A DNA stretch of 64,000 nt from Sandaracinaceae bacterium. GTDB lineage: Bacteria; Myxococcota_A; Polyangia; Polyangiales; Sandaracinaceae. The notes under the pieces were generated by a model. That model searched no databases, had not been told where the DNA came from, and saw only the letters and a program-made list of their open reading frames with translations. The stretch is taken from positions 62,001 through 126,000 of the forward strand of contig JACKEC010000017.1 in NCBI GenBank assembly GCA_020633195.1, written 5' to 3'. Shown in pieces: positions 1 to 8,137 of the stretch. Position numbers and translations under genes: made by a program. Within the stretch, counting starts at the first letter, position 1; each line of letters starts with the position of its first letter.

Positions 1-613
1 GGCCCGAGCGGTTGCGCGCGATGTGCTCGATCACGAAGTGGCCGTCGAGCATCATCGACTGCACGCGGGTGAGCATCGAGTAGTCGCGGTTGAGGTGACC
101 CCAGCGCGCCTGGACCATGCCGACCTTGGGGTCGGTGAAGTGGTGGATCAGGTCGGTGACGATCGAGGGCGTCGGCACGAAGTCCGCGTCGAACACCAGG
201 ACGTACTCGCCCTTGGAGTGGTGCAGCCCGGCCTCGAGCGCGCCGGCCTTGTAGCCGGTGCGGTCGGTGCGGTGCACGTAGACCGCGTCGTAGCCGCGCT
301 CGACGAGCTCCTCGACCTTGGCCTTGGCGATGCCGACCGTCTCGTCGGTCGAGTCGTCGAGGACCTGGATCTCCAGCTTGTCCTTCGGGTAGTCGAGGCT
401 CGTCATGCTCTCGATCAGCCGGTCGGCGACGTAGAGCTCGTTGAACATCGGCAGCTGGATCGTGACCCTCGGGAGGGTCTCGAACTTCCGCATCGGCTTG
501 GGGGCCCGCTTGCGGTGCTTCCAGTACAGGTAGACCAGCTGACCCCGGTGGAACCCGTAGACCGCGAGGATCGACAGGGTGGCCATGTAGATACCGATGA
601 CGAGTGCTTCCAT
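1..613 (-). CDS. Family 2 glycosyltransferase, cellulose-synthase-like (C-terminal part beyond window)
   Basis: Reading from an ATG at 613, the frame stays open for 204 codons to the window edge, so only the N-terminal part is present. It begins with a hydrophobic segment (about residues 3-15), followed by a GT-A type catalytic core. QVLDDSTDE carries the first nucleotide-sugar Asp, FDADF is the DxD metal site, and VQARWGHLN matches the conserved stretch of processive beta-glycosyltransferases of the cellulose/mannan synthase type. The likely role is transfer of sugar from a nucleotide-sugar donor at the inner membrane to an exopolysaccharide or glycolipid. TGAGG lies just before the ATG. The acceptor-side and C-terminal membrane helices would lie outside the window, so the substrate cannot be told. 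Confidence 0.85.
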   Translation of the reverse strand, partial: MEALVIGIYMATLSILAVYGFHRGQLVYLYWKHRKRAPKPMRKFETLPRVTIQLPMFNELYVADRLIESMTSLDYPKDKLEIQVLDDSTDETVGIAKAKVEELVERGYDAVYVHRTDRTGYKAGALEAGLHHSKGEYVLVFDADFVPTPSIVTDLIHHFTDPKVGMVQARWGHLNRDYSMLTRVQSMMLDGHFVIEHIARNRSG

Positions 614-668
614 CGCGCCTCAGTGATACGCGACGGAATGTCATCGAAATGTAATCCTTCGTAATTTA

Positions 669-699
669 CCGTCTTTTGGGGGTTTCAGGCCCCCGACGG
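669..699 (-). terminator. Hairpin between CPBP gene and glycosyltransferase gene
   Basis: CCGTC at 669-673 pairs with GACGG at 695-699, and GGGGG at 678-682 pairs with CCCCC at 690-694. Four unpaired T bulge on one side and the loop is 7 nt. It sits just after the stop of the minus-strand CPBP gene. There is no clear T-run, so it may be only a 3' end stabiliser. Confidence 0.35.
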
Positions 700-700
700 C

Positions 701-2026
701 TCACAGATCCGGCCACCACGTGGTCGGCAGCCCCCGGGTCTGCAGCAGGGCGGCGATGTCCATGCTGATGGCGACCGAGACGTGGATGAGGAAGCCGCTC
801 CAGATCGAGCGGGTCCGGAGCGCCAGGGTCCCGAGGACGACGCCGGCGATGATCGCGGCGAGGGTCTCGAGGACCGGCTTGCCGAAGTGGATCATGCAGT
901 AGGGGACGACCATCGCGTAGATGGCGTGGCTGCCCATCCCGCGCTTGCCCGCCTTGAGCCAGAACCCCCGGAAGAAGAACTCGAGCGAGAAGAACTGCGC
1001 CGCGTAGAGCGCCTCCCAGGCCCAGAAGTCGTACCAGGAGCGCGAGGCCTCCGAGTAGAACGGGTAATAGGTCTGGAACGACTCCTCGAAGGACACCGTG
1101 TAGACGAGCGCGGCCACGATCCCGAAGAAGAGGACGTAGATCCAGACGTGCTCGGTGAACCCGCGGGTCTCGAGCCCGTGGTCGCGGATCGGCTGGCGGA
1201 GGATGAGCTTGATGACGAGCGCGGGGAGCAGGAAGAAGCCGAGCACCCGCCAGCCCGACCACCACACGAACTCGATCAGGCGGCGAAACGGCGACTCGCG
1301 GACGACGGCGAAGAAGGTCTCGGGCTCCCCGATGCGGCCGATCGGGTCGAAGTGGTCGACGACCTGGCGCAGCGCGGGGGCGTGCCCGTAGTACTCCATC
1401 AGCGCCAGGAACACGGCGCCGGTGCAGAACACGGTGAGGGGGCCCCACGCGTAGCCCTTGCCACCGCGGGCCTCCCGCTCGCGCGCGGCCTCCGCGTCGA
1501 GCTCCATCCAGGTGTCGTAGAAGAAGGCCTTGGGGTTGAGGAGGCCGAGCTTCTTCCAGAACGGCCCGTGCACCTCGAGCGCGAACACCGGCTCGGTCGG
1601 CGCGGCGCGGTCGAGGCCGTCGATCATGAACGCGATCCCGGAGAAGCCGCACGACACGGCCACGAGCGGGCCGAACGGGTAGGCGGCGACGAGCTCGCGG
1701 AAGTCCGCGCGGAGCAGGAACGCCGGGTAGAGGAGCCCGACCGCGCCCAAGAGGATCAGCGCCGTCCCGAGCGGGAACGTCCAGGGCGCGGGCTTGCACG
1801 GGAGCCGCTGCGCGCGAGCCTCGCGATCGCGGTAGAAGCGGCCGCCCACGACGAGCAGGGTGCCGACGAGCCCGGTGACGGCGCCGTAGCCGCCGATCTG
1901 GGAGCCGCGCTCGAAGCTGACGACGGCGAGGCCGATCGCGAAGACGAGCCAGCCGACCCGGGAGACGGTGTCGCCGACCGTGTCGGTCTTCGGAGGCGCT
2001 GGCGCCTTCGCCTTCTTCGCGGCCAC
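701..2026 (-). CDS. CPBP-family intramembrane metalloprotease-like protein
   Basis: A 441-residue, strongly hydrophobic protein with several membrane helices. The last 100 residues carry the three CPBP (Abi/Rce1-like) signatures. Motif 1 is an ExxxR within SLEFFFRGFW (about residues 347-356), preceded by an aromatic helix. Motif 2 is the His of HFGKP (about 380). Motif 3 is the His of HVSVAIS (about 415). The single Glu of motif 1 in place of the usual EE pair is tolerated in the family. Enzymes of this family cleave or process membrane peptides, but the substrate is unknown here. The N-terminus is rich in Lys, Ala and Pro and cytoplasmic. Start is a GTG at 2026, six bases after the gltX stop, giving close operon spacing. 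An ATG start further in cannot be ruled out. Confidence 0.75.
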   Translation of the reverse strand: MAAKKAKAPAPPKTDTVGDTVSRVGWLVFAIGLAVVSFERGSQIGGYGAVTGLVGTLLVVGGRFYRDREARAQRLPCKPAPWTFPLGTALILLGAVGLLYPAFLLRADFRELVAAYPFGPLVAVSCGFSGIAFMIDGLDRAAPTEPVFALEVHGPFWKKLGLLNPKAFFYDTWMELDAEAAREREARGGKGYAWGPLTVFCTGAVFLALMEYYGHAPALRQVVDHFDPIGRIGEPETFFAVVRESPFRRLIEFVWWSGWRVLGFFLLPALVIKLILRQPIRDHGLETRGFTEHVWIYVLFFGIVAALVYTVSFEESFQTYYPFYSEASRSWYDFWAWEALYAAQFFSLEFFFRGFWLKAGKRGMGSHAIYAMVVPYCMIHFGKPVLETLAAIIAGVVLGTLALRTRSIWSGFLIHVSVAISMDIAALLQTRGLPTTWWPDL

Positions 2027-2031
2027 GTCGC

Positions 2032-3480
2032 TCAGCCTTCGGCCGCGATCCGCGCCAGCGCGGCGTCGAGGCGCGCGAGGCACCGCTCCTTGCCGAGCAC
2101 CTCCATCACCTCGAACAGGCCCGGCGTGGCGCCGCGCCCGCTGAGCGCGACCCGCACGGTCTGGGCGTAGTCCTTGAAGCCGATCGACTCGGCCTCCATC
2201 CAGGCCTTCGTGGCCTCCTCGAGGGGGACCCTGTCGAAGTCGTCCTGCGCCGCGACGAGCGCGCGGAACGAGCGGAGGGGCTCGAGGTGCTTGGCCTGGA
2301 AGAACTTCTTCGCGGCCTTCTCGTCCTCGATCGGCGTCTCGCGGAAGTAGTAGTCGATCATGTCGGCGACGTCCGCGAGGGTCACCGCGCGCTGCCGCAC
2401 GGTCTCGACCGCGGGCACGAGCCGCGGGTCGTCCGGCGCGATCGTCAGGCCGCTCTTCGCGGCGAAGGGCAGGGCCGCCGCGGCGAGCGCTTCGCCCGGC
2501 ATCGCGCGCAGGTGGTGCGCCTCGACGTGGAGGAACTTCTTCTCGTCGTAGCCGGCGCCCTCCTTGCCGACGCCCGACCAGTCGAACTTCTCGATCAGCT
2601 CCTCGCGGGTGAGCAGCTCGTCGTCGCCGTGGCTCCACCCGAGGCGCGCCAGGTAATTGAGGACGCCGTCGGGGACGAACCCGCGCTCGCGGTAGATCTC
2701 CACCGAGCCGGCGTCGTCCCGCTTGCTCATCTTCTTGCGGCGCTCGTCGAGGATCATCGGCAGGTGCGCGAACTGCGGGGGCTCCGCGCCGAGCGCCTTC
2801 CACATCAGGATCTGCATCGGCGTGTTGATCACGTGGTCGTCGCCGCGCGCCACGAGCGTGATCCGCATGTCGAGGTCGTCGACGACGCAGCCGAAGTTGT
2901 AGAGGGGGATGCCGTCCGAGCGCATCATCACCTCGTCCTGCATCTCGCGGTGGCCGATCTCGATGTGGCCCTTCACGAGGTCGTCCCACCCCGTCGCGCC
3001 CTCGCGGGGGACCTTGAGCCGGTAGACGTACGGGCGGTCGTCCGTCGGCCAGTCGGCCTCGGTCTTGTCGCGCCACCAGCCCGGGTACTTGAACCCCTTC
3101 TTGCCGTGCTCGGCCTCGTACTCGGCGCGCGCCGCGGCGAGCTCCTCGCGCGTCGCGTAGCAGCGGTAGGCCTTGCCCTCGGCGACGAGCCGGTCGGCTT
3201 GCTCGCGGTAGAGCGGCAGGCGCTGCTGTTGGAAGTACGGCCCGTGGTCGCCGCCGACCCGGGGGCCCTCGTCCCAGTCGAGGCCGAGCCAGTCCATCGC
3301 CGTGAAGATCGCCTGCGTGCTCTCCTCGGTGTTCCGCGCGACGTCGGTGTCCTCGACGCGGAGCACGAACGTGCCGCCCGTCTTCTTGGCCCAGAGCCAG
3401 TTGTACAGCGCGGTGCGGGCTCCTCCGATGTGGAGATAGCCCGTCGGCGAAGGCGCGAACCGGACGCGAACGGACGACAT
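2032..3480 (-). CDS. gltX: Glutamate--tRNA ligase
   Basis: A 482-residue class I aminoacyl-tRNA synthetase that charges tRNA-Glu in the cytoplasm. The N-terminus has the FAPSPTGYLHIGG signature (HIGH motif at residues 17-20) and the glutamate site region LRVEDTD. The KMSKR loop is present at about residue 250. Length matches bacterial GltX. An ATG 18 bases further upstream is open, but the protein family starts at the MSSVRVRFAP position, so the ATG at 3480 was chosen. The CPBP gene follows directly on the same strand. It is divergent from the M16 peptidase gene, with only about 20 bases between them. Confidence 0.97.
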   Translation of the reverse strand: MSSVRVRFAPSPTGYLHIGGARTALYNWLWAKKTGGTFVLRVEDTDVARNTEESTQAIFTAMDWLGLDWDEGPRVGGDHGPYFQQQRLPLYREQADRLVAEGKAYRCYATREELAAARAEYEAEHGKKGFKYPGWWRDKTEADWPTDDRPYVYRLKVPREGATGWDDLVKGHIEIGHREMQDEVMMRSDGIPLYNFGCVVDDLDMRITLVARGDDHVINTPMQILMWKALGAEPPQFAHLPMILDERRKKMSKRDDAGSVEIYRERGFVPDGVLNYLARLGWSHGDDELLTREELIEKFDWSGVGKEGAGYDEKKFLHVEAHHLRAMPGEALAAAALPFAAKSGLTIAPDDPRLVPAVETVRQRAVTLADVADMIDYYFRETPIEDEKAAKKFFQAKHLEPLRSFRALVAAQDDFDRVPLEEATKAWMEAESIGFKDYAQTVRVALSGRGATPGLFEVMEVLGKERCLARLDAALARIAAEG

Positions 3481-3503
3481 CGCGTGCGCCGATAGCACAC
3501 TGT

Positions 3504-4817
3504 ATGCTCGCGTGCTTCTGGATGCGCCACGGCTACGAACGAGTTGGTGGGGTCCCGTTCGGTGCGGCGCTGGAGGTCGAGCGCTGGCGCCTGAAGAACG
3601 GGCTCACCGTCCTCCTCCTCCCCGACCGGAGCGCCCCCGTGGTCAGCTACCACACGTGGTTCCGCGTGGGGTCTCGCTACGAGGAGCCCGGCAAGACCGG
3701 GCTCGCGCACTTCTTCGAGCACATGATGTTCAACGAGACCGCGTCGCACGGGTACGGCGAGTTCGATCGGTTGATGGAGGAGGCCGGGGGCGAGACCAAC
3801 GCCGCCACCTGGATCGACTGGACCTACTACTATGAGAGCCTCCCGAGCGAGGAGCTCCCGCTCGCGGTCACCCTCGAGGCCGAGCGCATGGCGCGCCTCG
3901 TGGTGCGCAAGGCGCAGGTCGAGTCCGAGCGCGAGGTCGTCGCGAACGAGCGCCGGATGGCCGTCGACGACAGCGTCCGCGGCAAGGCCGACGAGCTCCT
4001 CTCGGCGCTCGCCTATGGCAAGACCCACCCGCACGGGTGGCCGACGATCGGCTGGATGGAGGACATCGAGGGCTACCGGGTCGCCGACTGCCGCGACTTC
4101 TATCGGACCTGGTACGCGCCGAACAACGCGACGGTGGTGGTCGCGGGCGACTTCGACTCGACGGAGACCATCGCGCGGATCGCCGAGCACTACGGCGGCC
4201 ACCGCCCCGCCGCGCTCCCGACCCGCGCCGCGCCCGCGCCGAGCCGTCAGCGCAAGGAGCGCCGCGCCACCATGAAGTGGCCGACACCGTCCGAGAAGCT
4301 GCTCGTCGGGTGGCACGGACCCGCCGAGGGCGACGCCGATCACGCCGTCGCGGAGCTCGTCCACGACCTCTGGATCGGCGGCCGCAGCGGCCGGCTCCGC
4401 AAGCGCCTCGTCGAGGACCTCGAGATCGTCACGCGGCTCCGCGGCGGCGTCGGCGGGCTCCAGCACGGCGGCCTGTTCGAGCTGTGGATCGAGCTGCGGG
4501 AAGGCATCCCCGCGGCCCGCGCGCTCGAGGTCGTCGACGACGAGGTGCGCCGCCTGCTGGAGCAGCCGGTGACCGAAGACGAGCTGGAGAAGATCAAGGC
4601 TCGTTGCGAGCTGTTCACCCTCAGCTCGGTGGAGACGATGGGTGAGAAGGCCTACCAGGTGGGCTTTGGAGAGACCGTGGTCGGCGATCCGTCGCACGTC
4701 TTCGCGCGCCTCGAGGAGGTGCGATCGGTCACCGCGGCCGACGTCCGGCGGGTGGCCACGAAGATCCTCCAGGCGTCGCGCCGCTCGATCGTCCACGTCG
4801 TGCCGGAGGCTGCGTGA
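3504..4817 (+). CDS. M16 zinc peptidase, catalytic subunit
   Basis: A 437-residue insulinase/processing-peptidase family protein. The inverted zinc motif HxxEH is present as HFFEH (about residues 69-73). The distal Glu ligand lies in the conserved EREVVANERR stretch about 75 residues later. It is followed by the usual C-terminal M16 domain. No signal peptide is obvious, so it is probably cytoplasmic or exported by an unrecognised route. The stop overlaps the start of the next M16 gene (GTGA), so the two are translationally coupled and probably form a heterodimer, as in mitochondrial MPP and bacterial two-gene M16 systems. Start is uncertain: ATG 3504 or ATG 3522. The family similarity begins at about residue 25 (LEVERWRLKNG). 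Confidence 0.93.
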   Translation: MLACFWMRHGYERVGGVPFGAALEVERWRLKNGLTVLLLPDRSAPVVSYHTWFRVGSRYEEPGKTGLAHFFEHMMFNETASHGYGEFDRLMEEAGGETNAATWIDWTYYYESLPSEELPLAVTLEAERMARLVVRKAQVESEREVVANERRMAVDDSVRGKADELLSALAYGKTHPHGWPTIGWMEDIEGYRVADCRDFYRTWYAPNNATVVVAGDFDSTETIARIAEHYGGHRPAALPTRAAPAPSRQRKERRATMKWPTPSEKLLVGWHGPAEGDADHAVAELVHDLWIGGRSGRLRKRLVEDLEIVTRLRGGVGGLQHGGLFELWIELREGIPAARALEVVDDEVRRLLEQPVTEDELEKIKARCELFTLSSVETMGEKAYQVGFGETVVGDPSHVFARLEEVRSVTAADVRRVATKILQASRRSIVHVVPEAA

Positions 4818-6124
4818 TCGAGCCCGCGTTCCGGACCGCCGACGGGATCCCCGTCTACCTCGAAGCCTCCCACGCGCTGCCCATCGTCGACGTCGACGTC
4901 ATCGTGACGCGCGGCTCGATCCTCGACCCGAAGGGGCGCGACGGGCTCGCGCGGATGACCGCCCGGCTCATGCGCCGCGGCCCGGTGGGGATCGACGCGG
5001 ACGCCTTCGACGAGCGCCTCGACCGCCTCGGCGCGACCTTGAGCGTGTCGGTCGGCTCCGAGTCGATGCACGTCCAGGGGTCGGTGATCCGCCGCAACCT
5101 CGCCCCGTTCCTCGACGAGGTGGCGGGCGTCCTGCTGCGGCCGGGCTTGCGCGACGAGGACTTCGAGCGCCTCCGCCGCACGATCGAGGCGGAGCTGGTC
5201 CAGCTGCGCGACAACGACGGCGCCCTCGCGGCCCGGGCGTTCCGCCACCAGCTCTTCGGCCGGCACGCCTACGGGCGCTCGGTCGGGGGGACCCTGCCGA
5301 CCGTCTCGGCCATCACGCTGGACGAGGTACGGGCCTGCCACGCGCAGCTGATCCGGGCGCCGCACCTGATCGTGGGGCTCGCCGGGGACATCACCGCCGC
5401 GGACGCCGAGGCCCTCGTCGGCGCCGCGTTCGTCGACGCGCCACGCGGGGTGACCCGACGGCCGCCGATCCGCGAGCCGAAGCCCAAGGCCGGCCGGCGG
5501 GTCGTGCTCGTCGACAAGCCCAAGCGGACGCAGTCGCAGATCTACGTGGGCACCCTCGGGATGATCATGGGCGAGCCCGATCACCACGCGATGATCGTCG
5601 CGAACACGGCGTTCGGCGGCACGTTCACGGCGCGGCTGATGAAAGAGGTGCGCAGCGAGCGAGGCTGGAGCTACGGCGCGTACAGCAAGCTCGGCGCGGA
5701 TCGCCAGCGCGAGGCGTGGTCGATGTGGACCCACCCGGGCGCCGAGCAGCTCGTCGACTGCCTCGCCCTGCAGCTCTCGCTCTACGAGACCTGGCTCGAC
5801 CGGGGCCTCACCCAGGACGAGGTCCGCCGCGCGAAGCGCTACCTGATCAAGAGCCACGCCTTCGATCTCGAGACCGCGGACAAGCGCCTCGAGCCGAAGC
5901 TCCAGAGCGTGGCGCTCGGCCTGCCCGACGATTGGTACGCGAGCTACACGAAGCGGCTGCGCGCGGTGACCCGAGCCGCGGCCAACGACGCGGTCCGCGC
6001 TCGGCTGAGCCGCGACGATCTGACCATCGCGGTCCTCGCGACGGCGACCCCCGAGCTCCGCGCCGCCCTTCGATCGCTCGACGGTGTCTGCGAGCTCCGC
6101 GTGATCCCGTACGACGAGTTGTGA
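4814..6124 (+). CDS. M16 peptidase-like subunit lacking the zinc motif
   Basis: A 436-residue M16-fold protein coupled to the catalytic subunit by a 4-nt GTGA overlap (GTG start at 4814). The N-terminal region aligns with the family opening (YLEASHALPIVDVDVIV, then GLARMTARLMRRG), but the HxxEH position reads ARMTAR, so the zinc ligands are missing. The C-terminal half keeps the M16 substrate-chamber signature around SERGWSYGAYS. This is the usual arrangement for the non-catalytic partner that helps form the closed chamber. No signal peptide is seen. It may act on peptides with the upstream gene product. Confidence 0.9.
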   Translation: MIEPAFRTADGIPVYLEASHALPIVDVDVIVTRGSILDPKGRDGLARMTARLMRRGPVGIDADAFDERLDRLGATLSVSVGSESMHVQGSVIRRNLAPFLDEVAGVLLRPGLRDEDFERLRRTIEAELVQLRDNDGALAARAFRHQLFGRHAYGRSVGGTLPTVSAITLDEVRACHAQLIRAPHLIVGLAGDITAADAEALVGAAFVDAPRGVTRRPPIREPKPKAGRRVVLVDKPKRTQSQIYVGTLGMIMGEPDHHAMIVANTAFGGTFTARLMKEVRSERGWSYGAYSKLGADRQREAWSMWTHPGAEQLVDCLALQLSLYETWLDRGLTQDEVRRAKRYLIKSHAFDLETADKRLEPKLQSVALGLPDDWYASYTKRLRAVTRAAANDAVRARLSRDDLTIAVLATATPELRAALRSLDGVCELRVIPYDEL

Positions 6125-6617
6125 GGATGCACACGAAGAAAGGCGAGCCGTCACCTGTTGGGTGTCGCTCCCCTGGCTTCGCGTGGCGCCGTTACCATTC
6201 TGACGGCACGAGGACTGCGCAGTCCGGTCAAGTCGCCGGGATCATGGCGTTAAGGTCCGCCTGATACCTCGCCCGACGGCCTCCCTGTGTCAGGCTGTCA
6301 CGAGCGTAGATGGATCAGCGCCTCCGAGCCTCGATCGGCGTTAGCGCAATGATTCCGACTGCTTGAGCAAGATCGCCGATCGCTGGCACATGCGTTGCCT
6401 AGGACCCGGCCGCACGAGTGCCTTCATTGCGCGCCGCGTGGCGGCCGCGAGCGGATCGTCGTAAAGGGGCGACCCGTTGACAGCTCGGTGACCTTGGGCT
6501 CTGCTGCGCGGCCTTCCCCTCTTGGGAAGGCCGAGGGGCGGGGTTCGGGGGTGAGTCACCGCGCTGCCCTGGGTGGGCTCTCGGGTGTGCTCGAGACGGA
6601 ACACGGAGAAACGTTCG
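6125..6617. other. Non-coding region of about 490 bases with two hairpins
   Basis: The longest stretch without a gene, visibly less GC-rich than its surroundings, and no open frame in it looks coding. It holds an inverted repeat CGATCGGCG (6332-6340) / CGCCGATCG (6374-6382) and a perfect 9-bp hairpin GGCCTTCCC-ctctt-GGGAAGGCC (6510-6532). It also holds a TTGACA hexamer at 6477-6482 with only a poor -10 (TCTGCT) 17 bases later. No tRNA or T-loop sequence is visible. It may be the promoter and leader of the secreted-protein cluster that follows, or an unrecognised small RNA. Confidence 0.5.
6510..6532 (+). other. Perfect 9-bp stem-loop in the leader of the OMP gene
   Basis: GGCCTTCCC pairs exactly with GGGAAGGCC across a 5-base loop, about 85 bases before the OMP start. 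No T-run follows. It may be a leader structure or the terminator of a small transcript. Confidence 0.5.
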
Positions 6618-8033
6618 GTGAAGAACGCCACGCTGTCGGTGCTACTGCTGCTCGCGCTCGGGATGTCCTGGGTGGGGGTCGCGGCGGCTCAGGCCGACGA
6701 CGAGACGGAGACGGGCGACGCCCCCTCCGAGCCTGCTGATTCCGCCGCTCCCGAGGAGGCGCCTCCCAGCGAGGGGGTCGAAGCGCCCGTCGAGGAAGCC
6801 CCGGTCGAGGAAGCCCCCGTCGAGGAGCCCGTCGAGGAGGCGCCCCCGCCCGTCGAGGAGGCGCCCGTCGAGGAGGCCGCCACCACCGGCCTGGCCGCTC
6901 CCTCCGAGGAGGCCGCCGGCGAGACGAGCGAGGAGTCGACCGAGGAGGCTTCGGGCGAGGCCGCCGAGGAGGAAGAGGCTCCGGAGCCGGAGCCGATCCC
7001 GTGGCGGAACACCTTCTTCAACTACAACAACCAGGTCTCCACCAACAGCTTCTGGCGGGGCGCGCAACTCAGCTACAACCCGCTGTGGCAGATGCAGTTC
7101 TCGGTCGTCCCGCGCTGGTACCCCGGCACGGGCGGCTTCCTGCGTGCGAACCTCGGCTTCTCGCTCGAGGTCACCGACACGGACAGCAACGCGCTCAACC
7201 GCGAGCCCCTGCTGAACGACCTGATCGTGGACTACGTCCACCCGATCGACCTCGGCGAGGGCTTCCTCCTCATGCCGATGGCGCGGGTGACCGTCCCGCT
7301 CTCGCGCTCGAGCCTCGCCGCACAGCGCTACCTGCAGCTCGCCGGTCAGCTCACCGCCATCAAGATCATCCCCGAGGCGGGTAACCTGACGCTCGCGCTC
7401 CTCGGCCGGTACGCGTACTGGTTCGCGGGCAGCAACGTCGTCCTCAGCGACACGCCCCAGCCGGACTACTGCCCGAGCAACTCGATCGCGCAGACCACCG
7501 GTGGCGGCGTCCTCGCGCCCGACTCGCCCCCCGCGACCTGCGGCCAGTTCGGCGGGTTCACGACCACGCGTCACACGGTGCTCGCCGGCCTCTCGGCGAC
7601 CATGACGCCCATCGGCGCGTTCTCGATCAACCTCTCGGCGTTCCTGTTCCTCACGTACGGGCACGACCTCGCGCCTGCGTACGTCGACGTCGCGACCAGC
7701 GAGGCGCCCGTCCGCTTCGACGACGGCAGCCCGACCCACTGGCAGAACTACACGTACGTCTCGCTGTCGATCGCCTACCAGTTCACCTCGTGGCTGAACA
7801 TCTCGTTCGGCATCCAGAACTCCGGCAACGTCGCGGCGGTCTACGACCCGAGCGGCAACCTCTACAACCCGCTGTTCACGCCGGACACCCAGCTCTTCCT
7901 CACCGCGACCGTCACGATCGACGAGCTCTACAGCGAGCTCAGCGGCGCCGGCGACGAGGGCCTCACGCCCGAGCAGCGGCAGCGTCGTCAGCAGGGTCTG
8001 GCGAGCGGTCAGCGCGTCGGAGGGACGTTCTGA
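6618..8033 (+). CDS. Secreted outer-membrane beta-barrel-like protein with Glu-Pro repeat linker
   Basis: A 471-residue exported protein. The start is the GTG at 6618, which has GGAGAA eight bases upstream and opens a clear signal peptide (VKNATLSVLLLLALG ending near AAAQA). Residues about 25-125 are an acidic low-complexity linker built on VEEAP repeats, with Ser/Glu-rich stretches. The C-terminal 340 residues have the alternating hydrophobic/polar pattern and aromatic-rich strands of an outer-membrane beta-barrel (for example MQFSVVPRWYPGTGGFLRA and VSLSIAYQFTSWLNISFGI). No named family is recognised. It lies directly upstream of two giant lipoproteins on the same strand, which suggests a shared envelope function, perhaps a surface anchor or export channel. 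Confidence 0.75.
   Translation: MKNATLSVLLLLALGMSWVGVAAAQADDETETGDAPSEPADSAAPEEAPPSEGVEAPVEEAPVEEAPVEEPVEEAPPPVEEAPVEEAATTGLAAPSEEAAGETSEESTEEASGEAAEEEEAPEPEPIPWRNTFFNYNNQVSTNSFWRGAQLSYNPLWQMQFSVVPRWYPGTGGFLRANLGFSLEVTDTDSNALNREPLLNDLIVDYVHPIDLGEGFLLMPMARVTVPLSRSSLAAQRYLQLAGQLTAIKIIPEAGNLTLALLGRYAYWFAGSNVVLSDTPQPDYCPSNSIAQTTGGGVLAPDSPPATCGQFGGFTTTRHTVLAGLSATMTPIGAFSINLSAFLFLTYGHDLAPAYVDVATSEAPVRFDDGSPTHWQNYTYVSLSIAYQFTSWLNISFGIQNSGNVAAVYDPSGNLYNPLFTPDTQLFLTATVTIDELYSELSGAGDEGLTPEQRQRRQQGLASGQRVGGTF
6783..6882 (+). repeat. In-frame VEEAP-type repeat tract
   Basis: Imperfect copies of a 15-base unit (GTCGAGGAAGCCCCG and variants) encode consecutive VEEAP/VEEP units in the linker of the outer-membrane protein. 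Confidence 0.8.
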
Positions 8034-8137
8034 TGCACACCACCGAAACCAATTCGGCAGCCGGCCGTACGCCGCTGCGCTCCATCTCCCGAAAGAACAG
8101 TGTCTTGGCTCAGACAGGCTCCTTGGAGGCCCCGAAC

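Noticed and set aside
614..668. tRNA gene near gltX or in the gap after the CPBP gene
   Set aside because: No T-loop or acceptor pairing was found in any gap of the window.
6477..6505. A sigma-70 type promoter with TTGACA
   Set aside because: The -35 is perfect, but no reasonable -10 hexamer is present at 16-18 bases, so it was kept only as a note in the intergenic feature.
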